Shown: positions 1-8,251, numbered from the stretch's first letter. The stretch: DNA of 43,718 nucleotides from Thermoplasmata archaeon (GCA_021812305.1 JAKAOB010000003.1:1-43718); one strand, 5' to 3'. Made by a program: numbers and translations. The notes: generated by a model not told the origin, from the letters alone.

Positions 1-553
1 ATCTCGGCGACGGGGAGGGCGGCCCGCCCCGCCCGGTGGGGGCCGACGGCCGGAAGGAGGTCACCTCTGCGTGGAGGACGGGCAGGTGGCGGTGAAGCTG
101 GGCCGTAAGGTCGTGAACGCTGTCCCGGAGTATCGTCCCGTAGAGGTCGATCGACAGGGCATGCTGCCGCTCCCGGTGGGTGCGACGAACGGCGAACTCG
201 AGACGGTTCCCGTGCGGGTCCGCCACGCGGGCCGCCAGCTCGCGGGCCCCCGCCATCGCCTTCCACTCGCTCATACGAAGCGCGTCCAGGAACTGACGCA
301 CCGGCTCCACCTGGGGGCCGCCCGGGACGTGGCGGAGCGGCAGCCAGCCGCCCGGCCGCACCTCCCAGTGTTCGACCCGCCGCCAACCGGCCGCGGAGCA
401 CGCCTCGAGGACCCCGGCGACCAGGGTCAGCAGGTCCCCCTCCTCGATGACCTCCGCCTCGCGGAGGGCCTCCTCGATCGCGCGGAGCCCAGGGATCCGC
501 GTCGTGCGCTCGGTCCCGGGGACGAGGTCGACCTCGACGTGGACGTGCTCCAT
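1..553 (-). CDS. Hypothetical protein, 3' end outside window
   Basis: The minus strand is open from an ATG at 553 to the left edge, giving at least 184 residues of acidic then Arg-rich sequence that starts MEHVHVEVDLVPG. The codon use is typical of this GC-rich chromosome, with G or C at almost every third position, and the opposite frame reads like an antisense shadow. I recognise no domain. The first half contains an amphipathic helix (about residues 24-55) and a W-rich stretch (about 58-75). No signal peptide or membrane segment is visible. The gene is incomplete, so its real length is unknown. About 240 bases separate it from the next gene; I see no RNA gene or clear promoter there. Confidence 0.6.
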   Translation of the reverse strand, partial: MEHVHVEVDLVPGTERTTRIPGLRAIEEALREAEVIEEGDLLTLVAGVLEACSAAGWRRVEHWEVRPGGWLPLRHVPGGPQVEPVRQFLDALRMSEWKAMAGARELAARVADPHGNRLEFAVRRTHRERQHALSIDLYGTILRDSVHDLTAQLHRHLPVLHAEVTSFRPSAPTGRGGPPSPSPR

Positions 554-790
554 CGACCGGTGGGACGGTCGGGTCCCCCGCCCCGCCCCGACGAGCGGCC
601 ACGTCAGGAACGAGACCGGTCCGGTGAGGTCCGGTGCGGAGAGGGGGGGTGTCGCGGGGGCCTGCCGTCGCGTCATCCCCCCGCCTGTCGCACCGCTCCC
701 CTATGATGCTTTGCGGGAGGGACGGGGCGTTCGAAGGAACCCCCGTGCGGGAGGTACACCGCCGGAGCCGTGGCCCTTCCGGTCCGCCCT

Positions 791-1330
791 TCACGCGGGG
801 GCGGTCGGGTCGAACCGCCGGCCGAGGAGGACCTCCCCCCGTACGAGCCGCATCCGGCTGCGCAGCCCCCAGGCGCCGAGGCCGCCCTCGCGGAACCCCG
901 CCTCGTCCCGTTCCACGAGCCGGAACCCGCGGGAACGGAACAGCGCGATCGACGGGGCGTTGTCCGCCTCCGCCGCCGCGAAGACCACCTCGGCTCCGGT
1001 CGAGAGGAAGTGGGCGAGCGCATCGTCGAGGAGGACTCCGCCGATCCCGTGGCGGCGGTGCGCCGCTCCGACGGCCAGGTAGAAGACGTAGCCGGCCTCC
1101 GGGGCCAGCCGGTCGAGCATCGCGACCCCGAGCAGCTCGCCGTTCTTCTCAGCCCCACGCACGAGCGGGACCTCCCGCAAGGTGCGTTTCGCATGCCACC
1201 GATAGTAGCCGTGGAACGACTCCCGCACGAGCGGGATCGCCCGCTCCCGCCCCGGCCCGGTCAAGGTCGAAACGCGGACCTCCGCCGGGGGCGACACGGC
1301 TGCGCGCCCCCACCGGACGGGTGCGCGCAT
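791..1330 (-). CDS. GNAT-family N-acetyltransferase
   Basis: A 179-residue protein with the GNAT fold. The acetyl-CoA-binding motif A is visible at about residues 84-100 (YLAVGAAHRRHGIGGVLL, of the Q/RxxGxG/A type), followed by the usual 'N-APSIALFRSRGFR' strand-helix element near 124-137. It would move an acetyl group from acetyl-CoA to an amine; the substrate cannot be read from sequence. I chose the ATG at 1330; the GTG/CTG codons after it would remove only a short N-terminal tail. The gene is transcribed away from the membrane protein at 1410, so the 79 bases between them must hold both promoters. No partner gene suggests a role. Confidence 0.85.
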   Translation of the reverse strand: MRAPVRWGRAAVSPPAEVRVSTLTGPGRERAIPLVRESFHGYYRWHAKRTLREVPLVRGAEKNGELLGVAMLDRLAPEAGYVFYLAVGAAHRRHGIGGVLLDDALAHFLSTGAEVVFAAAEADNAPSIALFRSRGFRLVERDEAGFREGGLGAWGLRSRMRLVRGEVLLGRRFDPTAPA

Positions 1331-1409
1331 ATCGCTGTCGGTCGCCGGTCGAACCGGTTTCACGCGGCCTACTTGTACTTCGCTCCCCGATGCGGGCCGG
1401 AGGAACCCC

Positions 1410-2273
1410 ATGTCGGCGAACCTTTCGGTCGGGGGACCGAGTCCGCTCGCGGGCAGCCCCACCAGCGCGTGGGGGGCCGGCCATCTCCGCGACGCGCTTC
1501 GAAGCTTCGAAACCCTGCTGCTGATCGCACTGGCCGTCTCGATCGTCGTGGTCGCCCAGGATGCGCTCAGCTGGGCGGGCGTTTTTTCCCTGCACGTCGC
1601 CGCCGGTCCCCGCCCCTTCGCCGACTGGTGGTCGATCGGGGTCGCGGTCGGTCTACAGGTCGCCCTGGGCCTCACGATCGCGATCCTCGTGATCATCGGG
1701 ATCGTGGTCGCCATCACGGGGCTCCTCGCGTGGAGGCGCGGCGTCGCGGCGATGGTTGAGGGAAGTCCCGAGTTCGGACCCGAGCAGGTCGTGGCCACCC
1801 GCAGGGCCCGGGAGGATCACTCGCTCACGCTGTGGCTGTTCCTCGTCTACGTGGTCGTGGCCGCGGCGGTCTCGGCCGCGTTCGCCGGCATCAACGCCAC
1901 CCTCTCGGCCGCCTCCGCGGGCGCGTGGCCCGAGGTCGTCGGCTCGGTCGTGACGGGCGTGGCCACGAGCGGCGTGCTCGTCGCCATCTACTACTTCGGT
2001 GCCCGCCACCTGATCGGCATGATCTACGGGGTCTCGACCCCGAACGGACGCACCCTCCTCGTGCGGGGCCGGGACCGCATGGTCTGGGGAGCCGTCCTCG
2101 GCACGGCCGTCGCACTGGCCCCCTTGACCCGGGTCTTCGACCTGGTGGCCGTGATCTCGCTGGCCGTGATCCTGAGCGGAGCCCGTGATGTCCGAACGGC
2201 GTACGACCTGTGGCTCGCCGGTCACGGCGGATCGGTCGCGCCGACCGGCGGCCCCCTCGCCGTTCCGTCCTGA
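1410..2273 (+). CDS. Polytopic membrane protein, unknown function
   Basis: A 287-residue integral membrane protein with five or six predicted helices: about residues 35-55, 72-105 (long enough for two), 133-155, 168-195 and 225-255. A charged loop of about 30 residues lies between helices at about 108-132, and the C-terminus is a Pro/Gly-rich tail. I recognise no transporter or enzyme motif. The ATG at 1410 follows directly on a divergent acetyltransferase. A second small membrane protein lies downstream in the same direction, about 200 bases away, so they need not be co-transcribed. Confidence 0.75.
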   Translation: MSANLSVGGPSPLAGSPTSAWGAGHLRDALRSFETLLLIALAVSIVVVAQDALSWAGVFSLHVAAGPRPFADWWSIGVAVGLQVALGLTIAILVIIGIVVAITGLLAWRRGVAAMVEGSPEFGPEQVVATRRAREDHSLTLWLFLVYVVVAAAVSAAFAGINATLSAASAGAWPEVVGSVVTGVATSGVLVAIYYFGARHLIGMIYGVSTPNGRTLLVRGRDRMVWGAVLGTAVALAPLTRVFDLVAVISLAVILSGARDVRTAYDLWLAGHGGSVAPTGGPLAVPS

Positions 2274-2695
2274 TCGGGGTGGAGATCGGGCACCGGTCGT
2301 CGTCGACCCGCGGTCGCTCGTCGGGCGAAAGGGCGCCTCCGCGCGCTCGAGGCCCGGTCCCGGATCCGTCGACGTTCGGGACCCCCGGCCGATCGGGGTC
2401 CCCCCCGCTCCCCGAGGTGCGCGCCGGGCGGACGGACCGGTCCGACCGATAATTTAACGGACCCGAGCCCCCCTCCCCTTCCGTCCCGGGAGGGACGACG
2501 ACCGTCAACCTGCGCCTGAGTCTCAGCGTCTTCAAGGTCGGCTTCGCCGTCGAGAGCGCCAGCGGCTTCCTTGCGCTGGCCACCGGGGGGACCGACCTCC
2601 CGCTGCACGGGGACCTGGTCCTGCTCAGCCCCCTGTTCTCGGTCCTTGGGCTCCTGTTCCTGTGGGTCGGCCGCCACGAATGGAACGAGATCCAC

Positions 2696-3154
2696 GTGCG
2701 GCGGGTCGGCCACGCGAACCTCGCCTTCGGGGCCAGCCTGATCGCCGCGGGTCTCGCGGCGGCACCCGTGGCGTACCTGACGCTCGTGGGGGCATCGCCG
2801 GCGCCCGGATGGCTGGCCCTCGAGTTCGGCGGGGCGGTCGCGGCGGTGTTCGCCGTGACGTTCGTGACCTACGCCCTGGTGGCCGCGCACCTGGTGGGTC
2901 GGCCCGGCGAGATCGCGATGGGGCTGGGCCTGGCCTGGGCCGTCATCGTTTCCGCGCTGATCGGGCTCGCCCTGTCTCCGCAGCTCGATGTGATCGTACG
3001 CTCCGTGGCCGCGCGCTCCGTGTCGTTCGCCCCGATCGCCCACCCGATCGCGCTCTTGGACTCCCTGCTCGGCTTCAGCTATCTGGCGTTCTTCGTGGCC
3101 TTCGCCGACGCGCACTACCGGGTCGCCCGGGGCCGGGTCGTCGCTCCGGGATGA
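2696..3154 (+). CDS. Small polytopic membrane protein, start unclear
   Basis: From the GTG at 2696 this is a 152-residue protein with four likely membrane helices (about residues 8-30, 40-65, 74-96 and 120-142). The same frame is open back to a stop at 2450 and clearly codes: residues such as LSLSVFKVGFAVESASGFLA and LLFLWVGRHEWNEIHV add one or two further helices. There is no ATG, GTG or TTG in that extension. A TATA-like AATTTAA lies at 2451-2457 and a GGGAGGG at 2488-2494 stands just before ACG ACG codons at 2495 and 2498. The true start may therefore be a non-standard codon near 2495, giving about 219 residues. Function unknown. Confidence 0.65.
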   Translation: MRRVGHANLAFGASLIAAGLAAAPVAYLTLVGASPAPGWLALEFGGAVAAVFAVTFVTYALVAAHLVGRPGEIAMGLGLAWAVIVSALIGLALSPQLDVIVRSVAARSVSFAPIAHPIALLDSLLGFSYLAFFVAFADAHYRVARGRVVAPG

Positions 3155-3270
3155 CCCGGATGCCGGCGTCGGTCCGGCCCGCAGAGCGCCGGCTTCCGCC
3201 ACCGCGGACGCCGCGTCGTCGAGGTTAAGGGCAGCGATGCTCCTCGCGCCGGGCGGGAGCCCGGGTTCGG

Positions 3271-4680
3271 ATGAAGCCCCGCTGGATCGTGCTCGGTGCG
3301 GCCTCCCTCGCCCTGTTGCTGGCCGTGCCCATCGGGACCACCACGGCCCGCCTGCCGGTTCCCGTGACCCCCTGGGGCCCGGGGTCGACGCACATCAACC
3401 ACGTCATCACGGTCGTGATGGAGAACCGGGTGTACGACACCTACTTCGGCCAGTACTGCACGGTGCTCGGGCCCTACTGCTCCTCGACCGGGAACGGCAT
3501 CCCGCCCGGGACCTGCGTTCCCAACAGCCCCGGCAACGCGTCCGGCCCGTGCACCGTCCCGTTCGCCTTCAACGCGACCCAGCTGCAGACGAACGACATG
3601 GAGCACGACTGGTTGAGCGGGCGCCTCGCGTGGAACAACGGGTCGATGAACGGGTTCTACAACGCCGAGGCCAGCGGATCCGAACCGTTCGGGCACTACA
3701 ACGGCTCCACCATCCCGATCTACTGGGACATGGCGGAGGAGTACGCGATCAGCGACAACCTCTTCGCCGGGAACCTCTCGTACTCGCTCCCGAACCACTG
3801 GGACCTCATCGGCGGCGGCGCGCCCGCGGTCACGGCCTACTCGTACCTCGGCGGGAGCGGGGACCGCGGGCTCTACCTCAACGAGTCGAACGGCACCGCC
3901 ACCGTAGAGGACCTGCTCAACGGCACGGGGATCTCCTGGAAGTACTACGACTGGAGCCTGTGGCCCTACGGCCGCGCGACGCAGAACCTCAACGTCGTCG
4001 GGAACGGGTCGGCGTACAATTACTGGAACCCGATGGCCGCGCGCGCCGAGTCCTACTCGTCCTGGTACGACGCGCACTTCGTCCCGCGCAACGACTTCTT
4101 CTCGGACGCCCGGGACGGAACCCTCCCCGCGATCTCCTGGGTGATCCCGTCCTTCGACGCCTCCGACCACGCGCCGGCCAACGTGTCGGCCGGCGAGGCC
4201 TGGGTCGCGTCGGTCGTCAATGCCGTGGAGGCCTCGCCCGACTGGTCCTCCACCGCGATCTTCATCGTGTGGGACGACTACGGCGGATGGTACGACCATG
4301 TCGCGCCGCCCCGACTGTACGGCAACCTGCTGTCGTTCCGATCCCCGGCGATCGTCATCGGCCCCTACGCCAAGGAGAACTACATCAGCCACACGTTCCT
4401 CGACTTCTTCTCGCTGCTCCACTTCGTCGAGTGGCGCTTCCATCTCGGCTGCCTGACGGCCCTCGACTGCACGGCACCGCTTCCGTTCGACTTCTTCAAC
4501 TTCAACCAGACGGCCCGCGCTCCGTGGTACTTCCCGGTGGACTGGACCCAAGCGACCTATCCGGAGCCATTGCAAGGCGGAGGAAGCCCGCCGCCGACCG
4601 GGCCACCGGGCGAAGGCCCCGTGAACCCGCTTCCGCCGACCCACCTGGTCCGGTACTACCGGCTCATCGATCCGAGCTGA
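3271..4680 (+). CDS. Secreted phosphoesterase (acid phosphatase / phospholipase C family)
   Basis: A 469-residue exported enzyme of the alkaline-phosphatase-like phosphoesterase family (Pfam PF04185 type). An N-terminal signal segment (about residues 5-27) is followed by the family's opening strand, INHVITVVMENRVYDTYFG (about 44-62), where the E-N-R and following hydrophobic-Asp positions match the usual 'VMENRSFDHYFG'. A metal-site segment, IVWDDYGGWYDHVAPP, lies at about 333-348. Asn-X-Ser/Thr sites are frequent, fitting an S-layer-side glycoprotein. It should hydrolyse phosphate esters outside the cell; substrate unknown. The C-terminus is a Pro-rich stretch and no anchor helix is visible. 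Four Cys pairs near residues 67-98 could form disulfides. Confidence 0.85.
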   Translation: MKPRWIVLGAASLALLLAVPIGTTTARLPVPVTPWGPGSTHINHVITVVMENRVYDTYFGQYCTVLGPYCSSTGNGIPPGTCVPNSPGNASGPCTVPFAFNATQLQTNDMEHDWLSGRLAWNNGSMNGFYNAEASGSEPFGHYNGSTIPIYWDMAEEYAISDNLFAGNLSYSLPNHWDLIGGGAPAVTAYSYLGGSGDRGLYLNESNGTATVEDLLNGTGISWKYYDWSLWPYGRATQNLNVVGNGSAYNYWNPMAARAESYSSWYDAHFVPRNDFFSDARDGTLPAISWVIPSFDASDHAPANVSAGEAWVASVVNAVEASPDWSSTAIFIVWDDYGGWYDHVAPPRLYGNLLSFRSPAIVIGPYAKENYISHTFLDFFSLLHFVEWRFHLGCLTALDCTAPLPFDFFNFNQTARAPWYFPVDWTQATYPEPLQGGGSPPPTGPPGEGPVNPLPPTHLVRYYRLIDPS

Positions 4681-4729
4681 AGCGGAGACGGGGCCCGGCG
4701 GCCGAGGGCCCGTTCGGCGTCGGTGGGAG

Positions 4730-4736
4730 ATTTAGA
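4730..4736 (+). promoter_or_regulatory. TATA-like box for the 4759 gene
   Basis: ATTTAGA stands out in GC-rich sequence 28-29 bases before a GTG. That spacing equals the TATA-to-start distance of leaderless archaeal transcripts, so it decides the start codon of the next gene. Confidence 0.5.
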
Positions 4737-4758
4737 CCGGGCCGGCGTGGGGGCCGGT

Positions 4759-4974
4759 GTGACGCCGCGGGAACGCGAACTGCTCACCGGCATGGGCAAC
4801 TGCTTCGAGGCGTGCGGCGCGGACTTCGACGGCACCGTGCGCATGGTCGCCGAGGCTCGCCGCCTCGAGCCGACGGAGGTCCGACGGCTCCTCACCGAGA
4901 TCCGCACGCAGTGTGCCGACGATCCCGAGTTCGTGCGACTGCGCGGACGCCTGCCGCCGGAGTTCCCCCTGTAG
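4759..4974 (+). CDS. Small conserved-looking acidic protein
   Basis: A 71-residue soluble protein starting VTPRERELLTGMGNCFEACG. Earlier GTG codons at 4723 and 4747 are possible, but the TATA-like box at 4730 places a leaderless start at 4759. It contains three Cys (in the GNCFEACG motif and in a later RTQC) and looks all-helical. It is followed after 7 bases by a heme-oxygenase-like protein with its own N-terminal Cys pair, and then by a Ta0938 protein, so the three probably form one transcript. I recognise no family. Confidence 0.55.
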   Translation: MTPRERELLTGMGNCFEACGADFDGTVRMVAEARRLEPTEVRRLLTEIRTQCADDPEFVRLRGRLPPEFPL

Positions 4975-4981
4975 GGAGACG

Positions 4982-5878
4982 ATGACGAAGTGCCCGGCCT
5001 GCCTCGAACGGTTCGGTCCGGACGGGCAGCGGGCCCTCGCCGAGCATCTGGCGACGCGGGCCGGGGCGAGCGACAGCGACCATGTCCGTTGGCTCAACCA
5101 GAACGTGGGCCGCCGCCGCACGGACGCCGCGGGGATCCTCCGGGCCCTCGTCCCGGTCTTCTCGGTCGGCCCCGGGGGCCTCGCCGGTTGGATCCGGGGG
5201 CGGTTCGTCTCGAAGTTCTTCGGGGCCGTGCCGCATCCGTTCGTCGCGGCCCTCCAGCGGCCGGCCCGCCCGGTGCTCTTGGGCTACGTGGTCGAACACC
5301 AGCACTTCCTGCGGCAATGGGTACGATCCTGCGCCCACATCACCGCCGCCACTGACGACCCCGACGTGATCCGCTACGAGCTCGACAACCTCGTCACGGA
5401 GTTCGGTGGCAGCGGCCCCGACCGCCCCTCGCACTACGAGCTCCTCCTGCGCATGGGCGAGGGTCTCGGGCTCCCGCGCGACCGGGTGCTCGCGACGCCC
5501 CCGCTTCCCGCGACCCGGCGGGCGATCGATGGCTGGGAGGCGATCGCACGGAACGAGCCGTGGGTCGAGACCATGGCGGCGATGCATTCGCTCGAGCTCA
5601 TCGCCCACCGGGACCTCGTCCGGGACGGGGCGACCCTGCACTACTTCGACCCCGCGATCCTGGACGACGGCACGCTCGCTTCGGCGGCCCGCGCGTTCCT
5701 GCGCGAGGGGTACGACGCCGACGTCGGCCACTCGGAAGAGGCCCTCGCGCTGATCGCGCGCCACGCAACGGACGCGGCGGCCCGGGAGGATCTCCAGTCG
5801 ACGTTCCTCCGCTCGATCGACCTCTTCGACGACTACCTCATCGCGCGCCTCCAGCGGGCGAACGACTATGCGGCGTAA
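4982..5878 (+). CDS. Heme-oxygenase-like fold (PqqC/TENA-type) protein with N-terminal zinc-finger-like motif
   Basis: A 298-residue protein. The first 45 residues hold a CPAC pair and two His (EHL and DHVRWL), resembling a C2H2 or C-C-H-H metal site. The remainder is helical. Its segment LLGYVVEHQHFLRQW (about 96-110) and the later SHYELLLRMGEGLG and YDADVGHSEEALALI resemble the PqqC/TENA/heme-oxygenase-like superfamily, where His and Glu on such helices bind heme or a di-iron centre. The reaction cannot be assigned. Start at the ATG at 4982, seven bases after the previous stop. It overlaps the next gene by 11 bases, so the two are probably translated together. Confidence 0.6.
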   Translation: MTKCPACLERFGPDGQRALAEHLATRAGASDSDHVRWLNQNVGRRRTDAAGILRALVPVFSVGPGGLAGWIRGRFVSKFFGAVPHPFVAALQRPARPVLLGYVVEHQHFLRQWVRSCAHITAATDDPDVIRYELDNLVTEFGGSGPDRPSHYELLLRMGEGLGLPRDRVLATPPLPATRRAIDGWEAIARNEPWVETMAAMHSLELIAHRDLVRDGATLHYFDPAILDDGTLASAARAFLREGYDADVGHSEEALALIARHATDAAAREDLQSTFLRSIDLFDDYLIARLQRANDYAA

Positions 5879-6176
5879 CTACACCGGCTGCGCGATCTGC
5901 GACTCCACCTGGGGCGACGTCTGGGCCGAGGTCGAGGGCGAGCGCCTGTTCTTCTGCTGCGGGATCTGCGTCACGCAGTTCCGGCATCTGGTCGACCGCA
6001 TCAAGGCGTCCACCGGCTGGCCGACGGTCGACGCGATCGAGATCTCGGGCGACCGGCGCGGCCGTCGGTGCGTGGCCGCCCACGGCGCCGACCGCTTCGG
6101 CTGCTTCGTCGCCTTCAACGCCGACGGCGACGTCCGGGAATTCCGTCCGGAAGCCCCCCCGTCCGTCAGCCGATAG
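5868..6176 (+). CDS. Ta0938-family zinc-binding protein
   Basis: A 102-residue protein that matches the small archaeal Ta0938 family, first seen in Thermoplasma acidophilum, as I remember it: the opening GCAICDSTWGDVWAEVEG and the following LFFCCGICVTQF give two metal-binding Cys pairs. The C-terminal half (about 55-95) looks like a small beta sheet. The function of the family is unknown. It overlaps the preceding heme-oxygenase-like gene by 11 bases, so the two products probably act together. Its end overlaps the 3' end of the convergent oxidase gene by 11 bases. This protein is one of the better hints that the window comes from Thermoplasmatota. Confidence 0.7.
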   Translation: MRRNYTGCAICDSTWGDVWAEVEGERLFFCCGICVTQFRHLVDRIKASTGWPTVDAIEISGDRRGRRCVAAHGADRFGCFVAFNADGDVREFRPEAPPSVSR

Positions 6177-7302
6177 CGTCGGGCACCGATCGGAGCAGTG
6201 TCGCGTCGCACGACGCGAGGTCCGCAATTCCCGCAAGGGCCAAGGTGAGGTCGATTTCGGCGAGAAACCGCTCGACGACCGTCCGGACCCCGTTCTCGCC
6301 CCCGAGCGCCAGCCCCCAGGCGTACGGCCGCCCGAGGAGCACGGCCCGCGCGCCGAGCGCCAGCGCCTTGACCGCGTCCGCGCCCCGGCGGAGCCCGCTG
6401 TCGAAGAGGACGGGGACACGGCCGCCCGCCGCCCGGACGACGCCCGGCAGCGCCGCGAGCGCCGGGATGCTGCCGTCGACCTGACGGCCTCCGTGGTTCG
6501 AGACCACGATCGCCGACGCCCCGACGTCGACCGCCCGCGCGGCGTCCTCCGCGCGGAGGACCCCTTTGAGGACGATCGGGAGGCGGGTGCGCTCGCGCAG
6601 GAAGCCAAGGTCCGGCCAGGTGAGCGTGGGATCGAGCGCCAGCCCGAGGAACTGGGCCGCGGCCCCCGCGGGATCCTCCTCGGGCGGACGCCCCAAGCGG
6701 GAGCGGAAGACCGGGTCGCTCAGATAGTTCGCGACCCCCTCGCCGCGCAGGAACGGCAGGTAGCCGCGCTCGAGGTCCCGCTCCCTCCAGCCGAGCAGCT
6801 TCGTGTCGAGGGTCACGACGATCGCAGCGTGACCCGAGCGCTCCGCCCGGGCGACGAGGCTCGCATTGAGCTCCCGGTCCCGGCTCCAGTAGAGCTGGAA
6901 CCATCGGGGTCCGTCGCCCATCTCACGGGCGACCTCCTCGATCGGATGGGAGGAGGCGCAGCTGAGGACGAACGGGACCCCGACCGCGGCCGCGGCCCGG
7001 GCGGCCGCGAGCTCTCCCTCGGGGTGGACGATCGAGAGCACGCCGATCGGCGCCAGCAGCACGGGCGCCGGTAGCACGCGGCCCAACAGCTCGACGGCCA
7101 GACTCCGACGGTCGACATCGGTCAGCACCCGAGGGAGGATCTCCCACCGATCGAACGCCCGGAGGTTCGCGCGGGCCGTCCGTTCGCCGCCCGCGCCGCC
7201 CGCGACGTAGTCGAACGCCGTCCCGGGCAGTTTCTGCCGCGCGGCCGCCTCGAGCTCTTCGTACGCGAAGGGCAGCGGGGAGCGCTCCCCGCGCAGGTAC
7301 AC
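6166..7302 (-). CDS. FMN-dependent alpha-hydroxy-acid oxidase/dehydrogenase (lactate oxidase family)
   Basis: A TIM-barrel flavoenzyme that oxidises an L-2-hydroxy acid such as lactate to the 2-oxo acid. The FMN-binding and catalytic parts are all visible: LLAPIGV, WFQLYWSRDRE, VVTLDTK, LKGVLRAEDA (FMN-binding Lys) and the catalytic SNHGGRQVDG with its His and Arg, then FDSGLRRGADAVKALALGA. The first canonical start is the GTG at 7302 (378 residues). However, the frame upstream reads YGGFGAEYQSQ, which matches the family N-terminus (a Y-x-x-Y-Q-x-E-I-Y-L-R pattern). A leaderless start at an ATT codon (7356-7354), 29 bases after a CTTATC box, would give 396 residues. Oxidase versus dehydrogenase cannot be separated here. 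Confidence 0.88.
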   Translation of the reverse strand: MYLRGERSPLPFAYEELEAAARQKLPGTAFDYVAGGAGGERTARANLRAFDRWEILPRVLTDVDRRSLAVELLGRVLPAPVLLAPIGVLSIVHPEGELAAARAAAAVGVPFVLSCASSHPIEEVAREMGDGPRWFQLYWSRDRELNASLVARAERSGHAAIVVTLDTKLLGWRERDLERGYLPFLRGEGVANYLSDPVFRSRLGRPPEEDPAGAAAQFLGLALDPTLTWPDLGFLRERTRLPIVLKGVLRAEDAARAVDVGASAIVVSNHGGRQVDGSIPALAALPGVVRAAGGRVPVLFDSGLRRGADAVKALALGARAVLLGRPYAWGLALGGENGVRTVVERFLAEIDLTLALAGIADLASCDATLLRSVPDAIG

Positions 7303-7379
7303 CTGGGACTGGTACTCCGCCCCGAACCCCCCGTAGTCCGCCCGCGCCAGCCGAATCCCCGGAGGGCCAACGCCTCCGA

Positions 7380-7387
7380 CGATAAGG
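7380..7387 (-). promoter_or_regulatory. CTTATC promoter box of the oxidase gene
   Basis: CTTATCG on the minus strand lies in the short gap before the oxidase. Its spacing to the ATT at 7356 (about 29 bases) equals that of the same box ahead of the methyltransferase gene (box at 27890-27896), supporting leaderless transcription. Confidence 0.45.
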
Positions 7388-7441
7388 TAGTTTGTTCGCG
7401 GCCCGGGGCTTTGGCGCCGGCCGGGGGTGCCGGCCGCAGGG

Positions 7442-8200
7442 TCAACGGACGTCGTCCAGGTGGCCCACGAGCGCCTGGGCCGATGGGGCATGGGACCGGT
7501 ACGGGGCGTGGACCGGCCCGAGCGCCTCGGCCAGGATCGGGAACGCACGGCTTGTTCCGATCCGGTCGGCGCCGGCCCGGACCAGCGCTCCGACCTCCGC
7601 AAGGGACCGCACCCCGCCGGTGGCGTCGATGCCCAGGCGGTGGTCGACCGCCGCACGGAGCCGGCGGACATCCTCGACCGAGACCGGGCGGGGACCGCAG
7701 CCCGTGCCGGTCGCGACGAGATCGGCACCGGCGTCCGCGATCAACTGTCCGGCGCGTCCGATCTGCTCGGTCGTAAGGTACCCGGTCTCGACGGTCACCC
7801 GGAACACACGACCGGGAAGCGCGTGGACCCGCTCCGCGGCCGCGCGCAGCTCCGAGGTCACGGGGTCAGAGTCCCGGGAGCGCAGGGCGCCGATGTTCAT
7901 CACGAGGTCGACCTCCTGCGCCCCCGCCGCGAGCGCCTGCTCCACCTCCGCGACCTTCGTGGCCGTCTCCGAGCAGCCGAACGGGTAGCCGGCCACGGTG
8001 CCGATGCGGGTGGCGCTGCCCCGGGCGATGTCGGAGGCCGTGCGGACCCAGAACGGTTCGACCAGGCAGACCGCAAAGCGGTCGGCGATGACGCGGTGAC
8101 AGAACGCCTCGACGTCCTGGACCGTCGCCTCCGGCCGAAGCAGGCGCGGTTCCAAGATGCGGCGGAGGTCCGCGACGCGAAACGGGTGCATGGCCCACAT
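7442..8200 (-). CDS. deoC: Deoxyribose-phosphate aldolase homologue lacking both catalytic lysines
   Basis: A 252-residue TIM barrel clearly of the DeoC family: VAGYPFGCSETATKVAEVEQAL, EVDLVMNIGAL (with the conserved Asp), and the C-terminal GADRIGTS phosphate-binding loop are all present. In active DeoC the Schiff-base Lys lies in a KTSTG motif and a second Lys in a KASGG or KPAGG motif. Here these read VATGTG and IDATGGVR, that is Lys to Ala and Lys to Asp. The normal aldolase chemistry (deoxyribose 5-phosphate to glyceraldehyde 3-phosphate plus acetaldehyde) should therefore be impossible. It may be a paralogue with a new activity or a binding role. Start is the ATG at 8200; a second ATG at 8191 is equally possible. 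A uridine-phosphorylase-type gene lies 5 kb away. Confidence 0.85.
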   Translation of the reverse strand: MWAMHPFRVADLRRILEPRLLRPEATVQDVEAFCHRVIADRFAVCLVEPFWVRTASDIARGSATRIGTVAGYPFGCSETATKVAEVEQALAAGAQEVDLVMNIGALRSRDSDPVTSELRAAAERVHALPGRVFRVTVETGYLTTEQIGRAGQLIADAGADLVATGTGCGPRPVSVEDVRRLRAAVDHRLGIDATGGVRSLAEVGALVRAGADRIGTSRAFPILAEALGPVHAPYRSHAPSAQALVGHLDDVR

Positions 8201-8251
8201 CCGCCCCGAGGAGGGAGCCTCCCGGGGGATGAGTCCGGGGTCAACCGGCGT

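Noticed and set aside
71-2583. Many long open frames on the opposite strands in the first 30 kb, some over 500 residues
   Set aside because: They are low-complexity Arg/Pro/Gly/Asp-rich translations, antisense or frame-shifted shadows of GC-rich genes without domain signals.
7400-7441. A GCCGGCC-rich hairpin between the oxidase and deoC genes as a terminator
   Set aside because: Such GC palindromes are frequent by chance here, and it has no T-tract, which archaeal termination normally uses.
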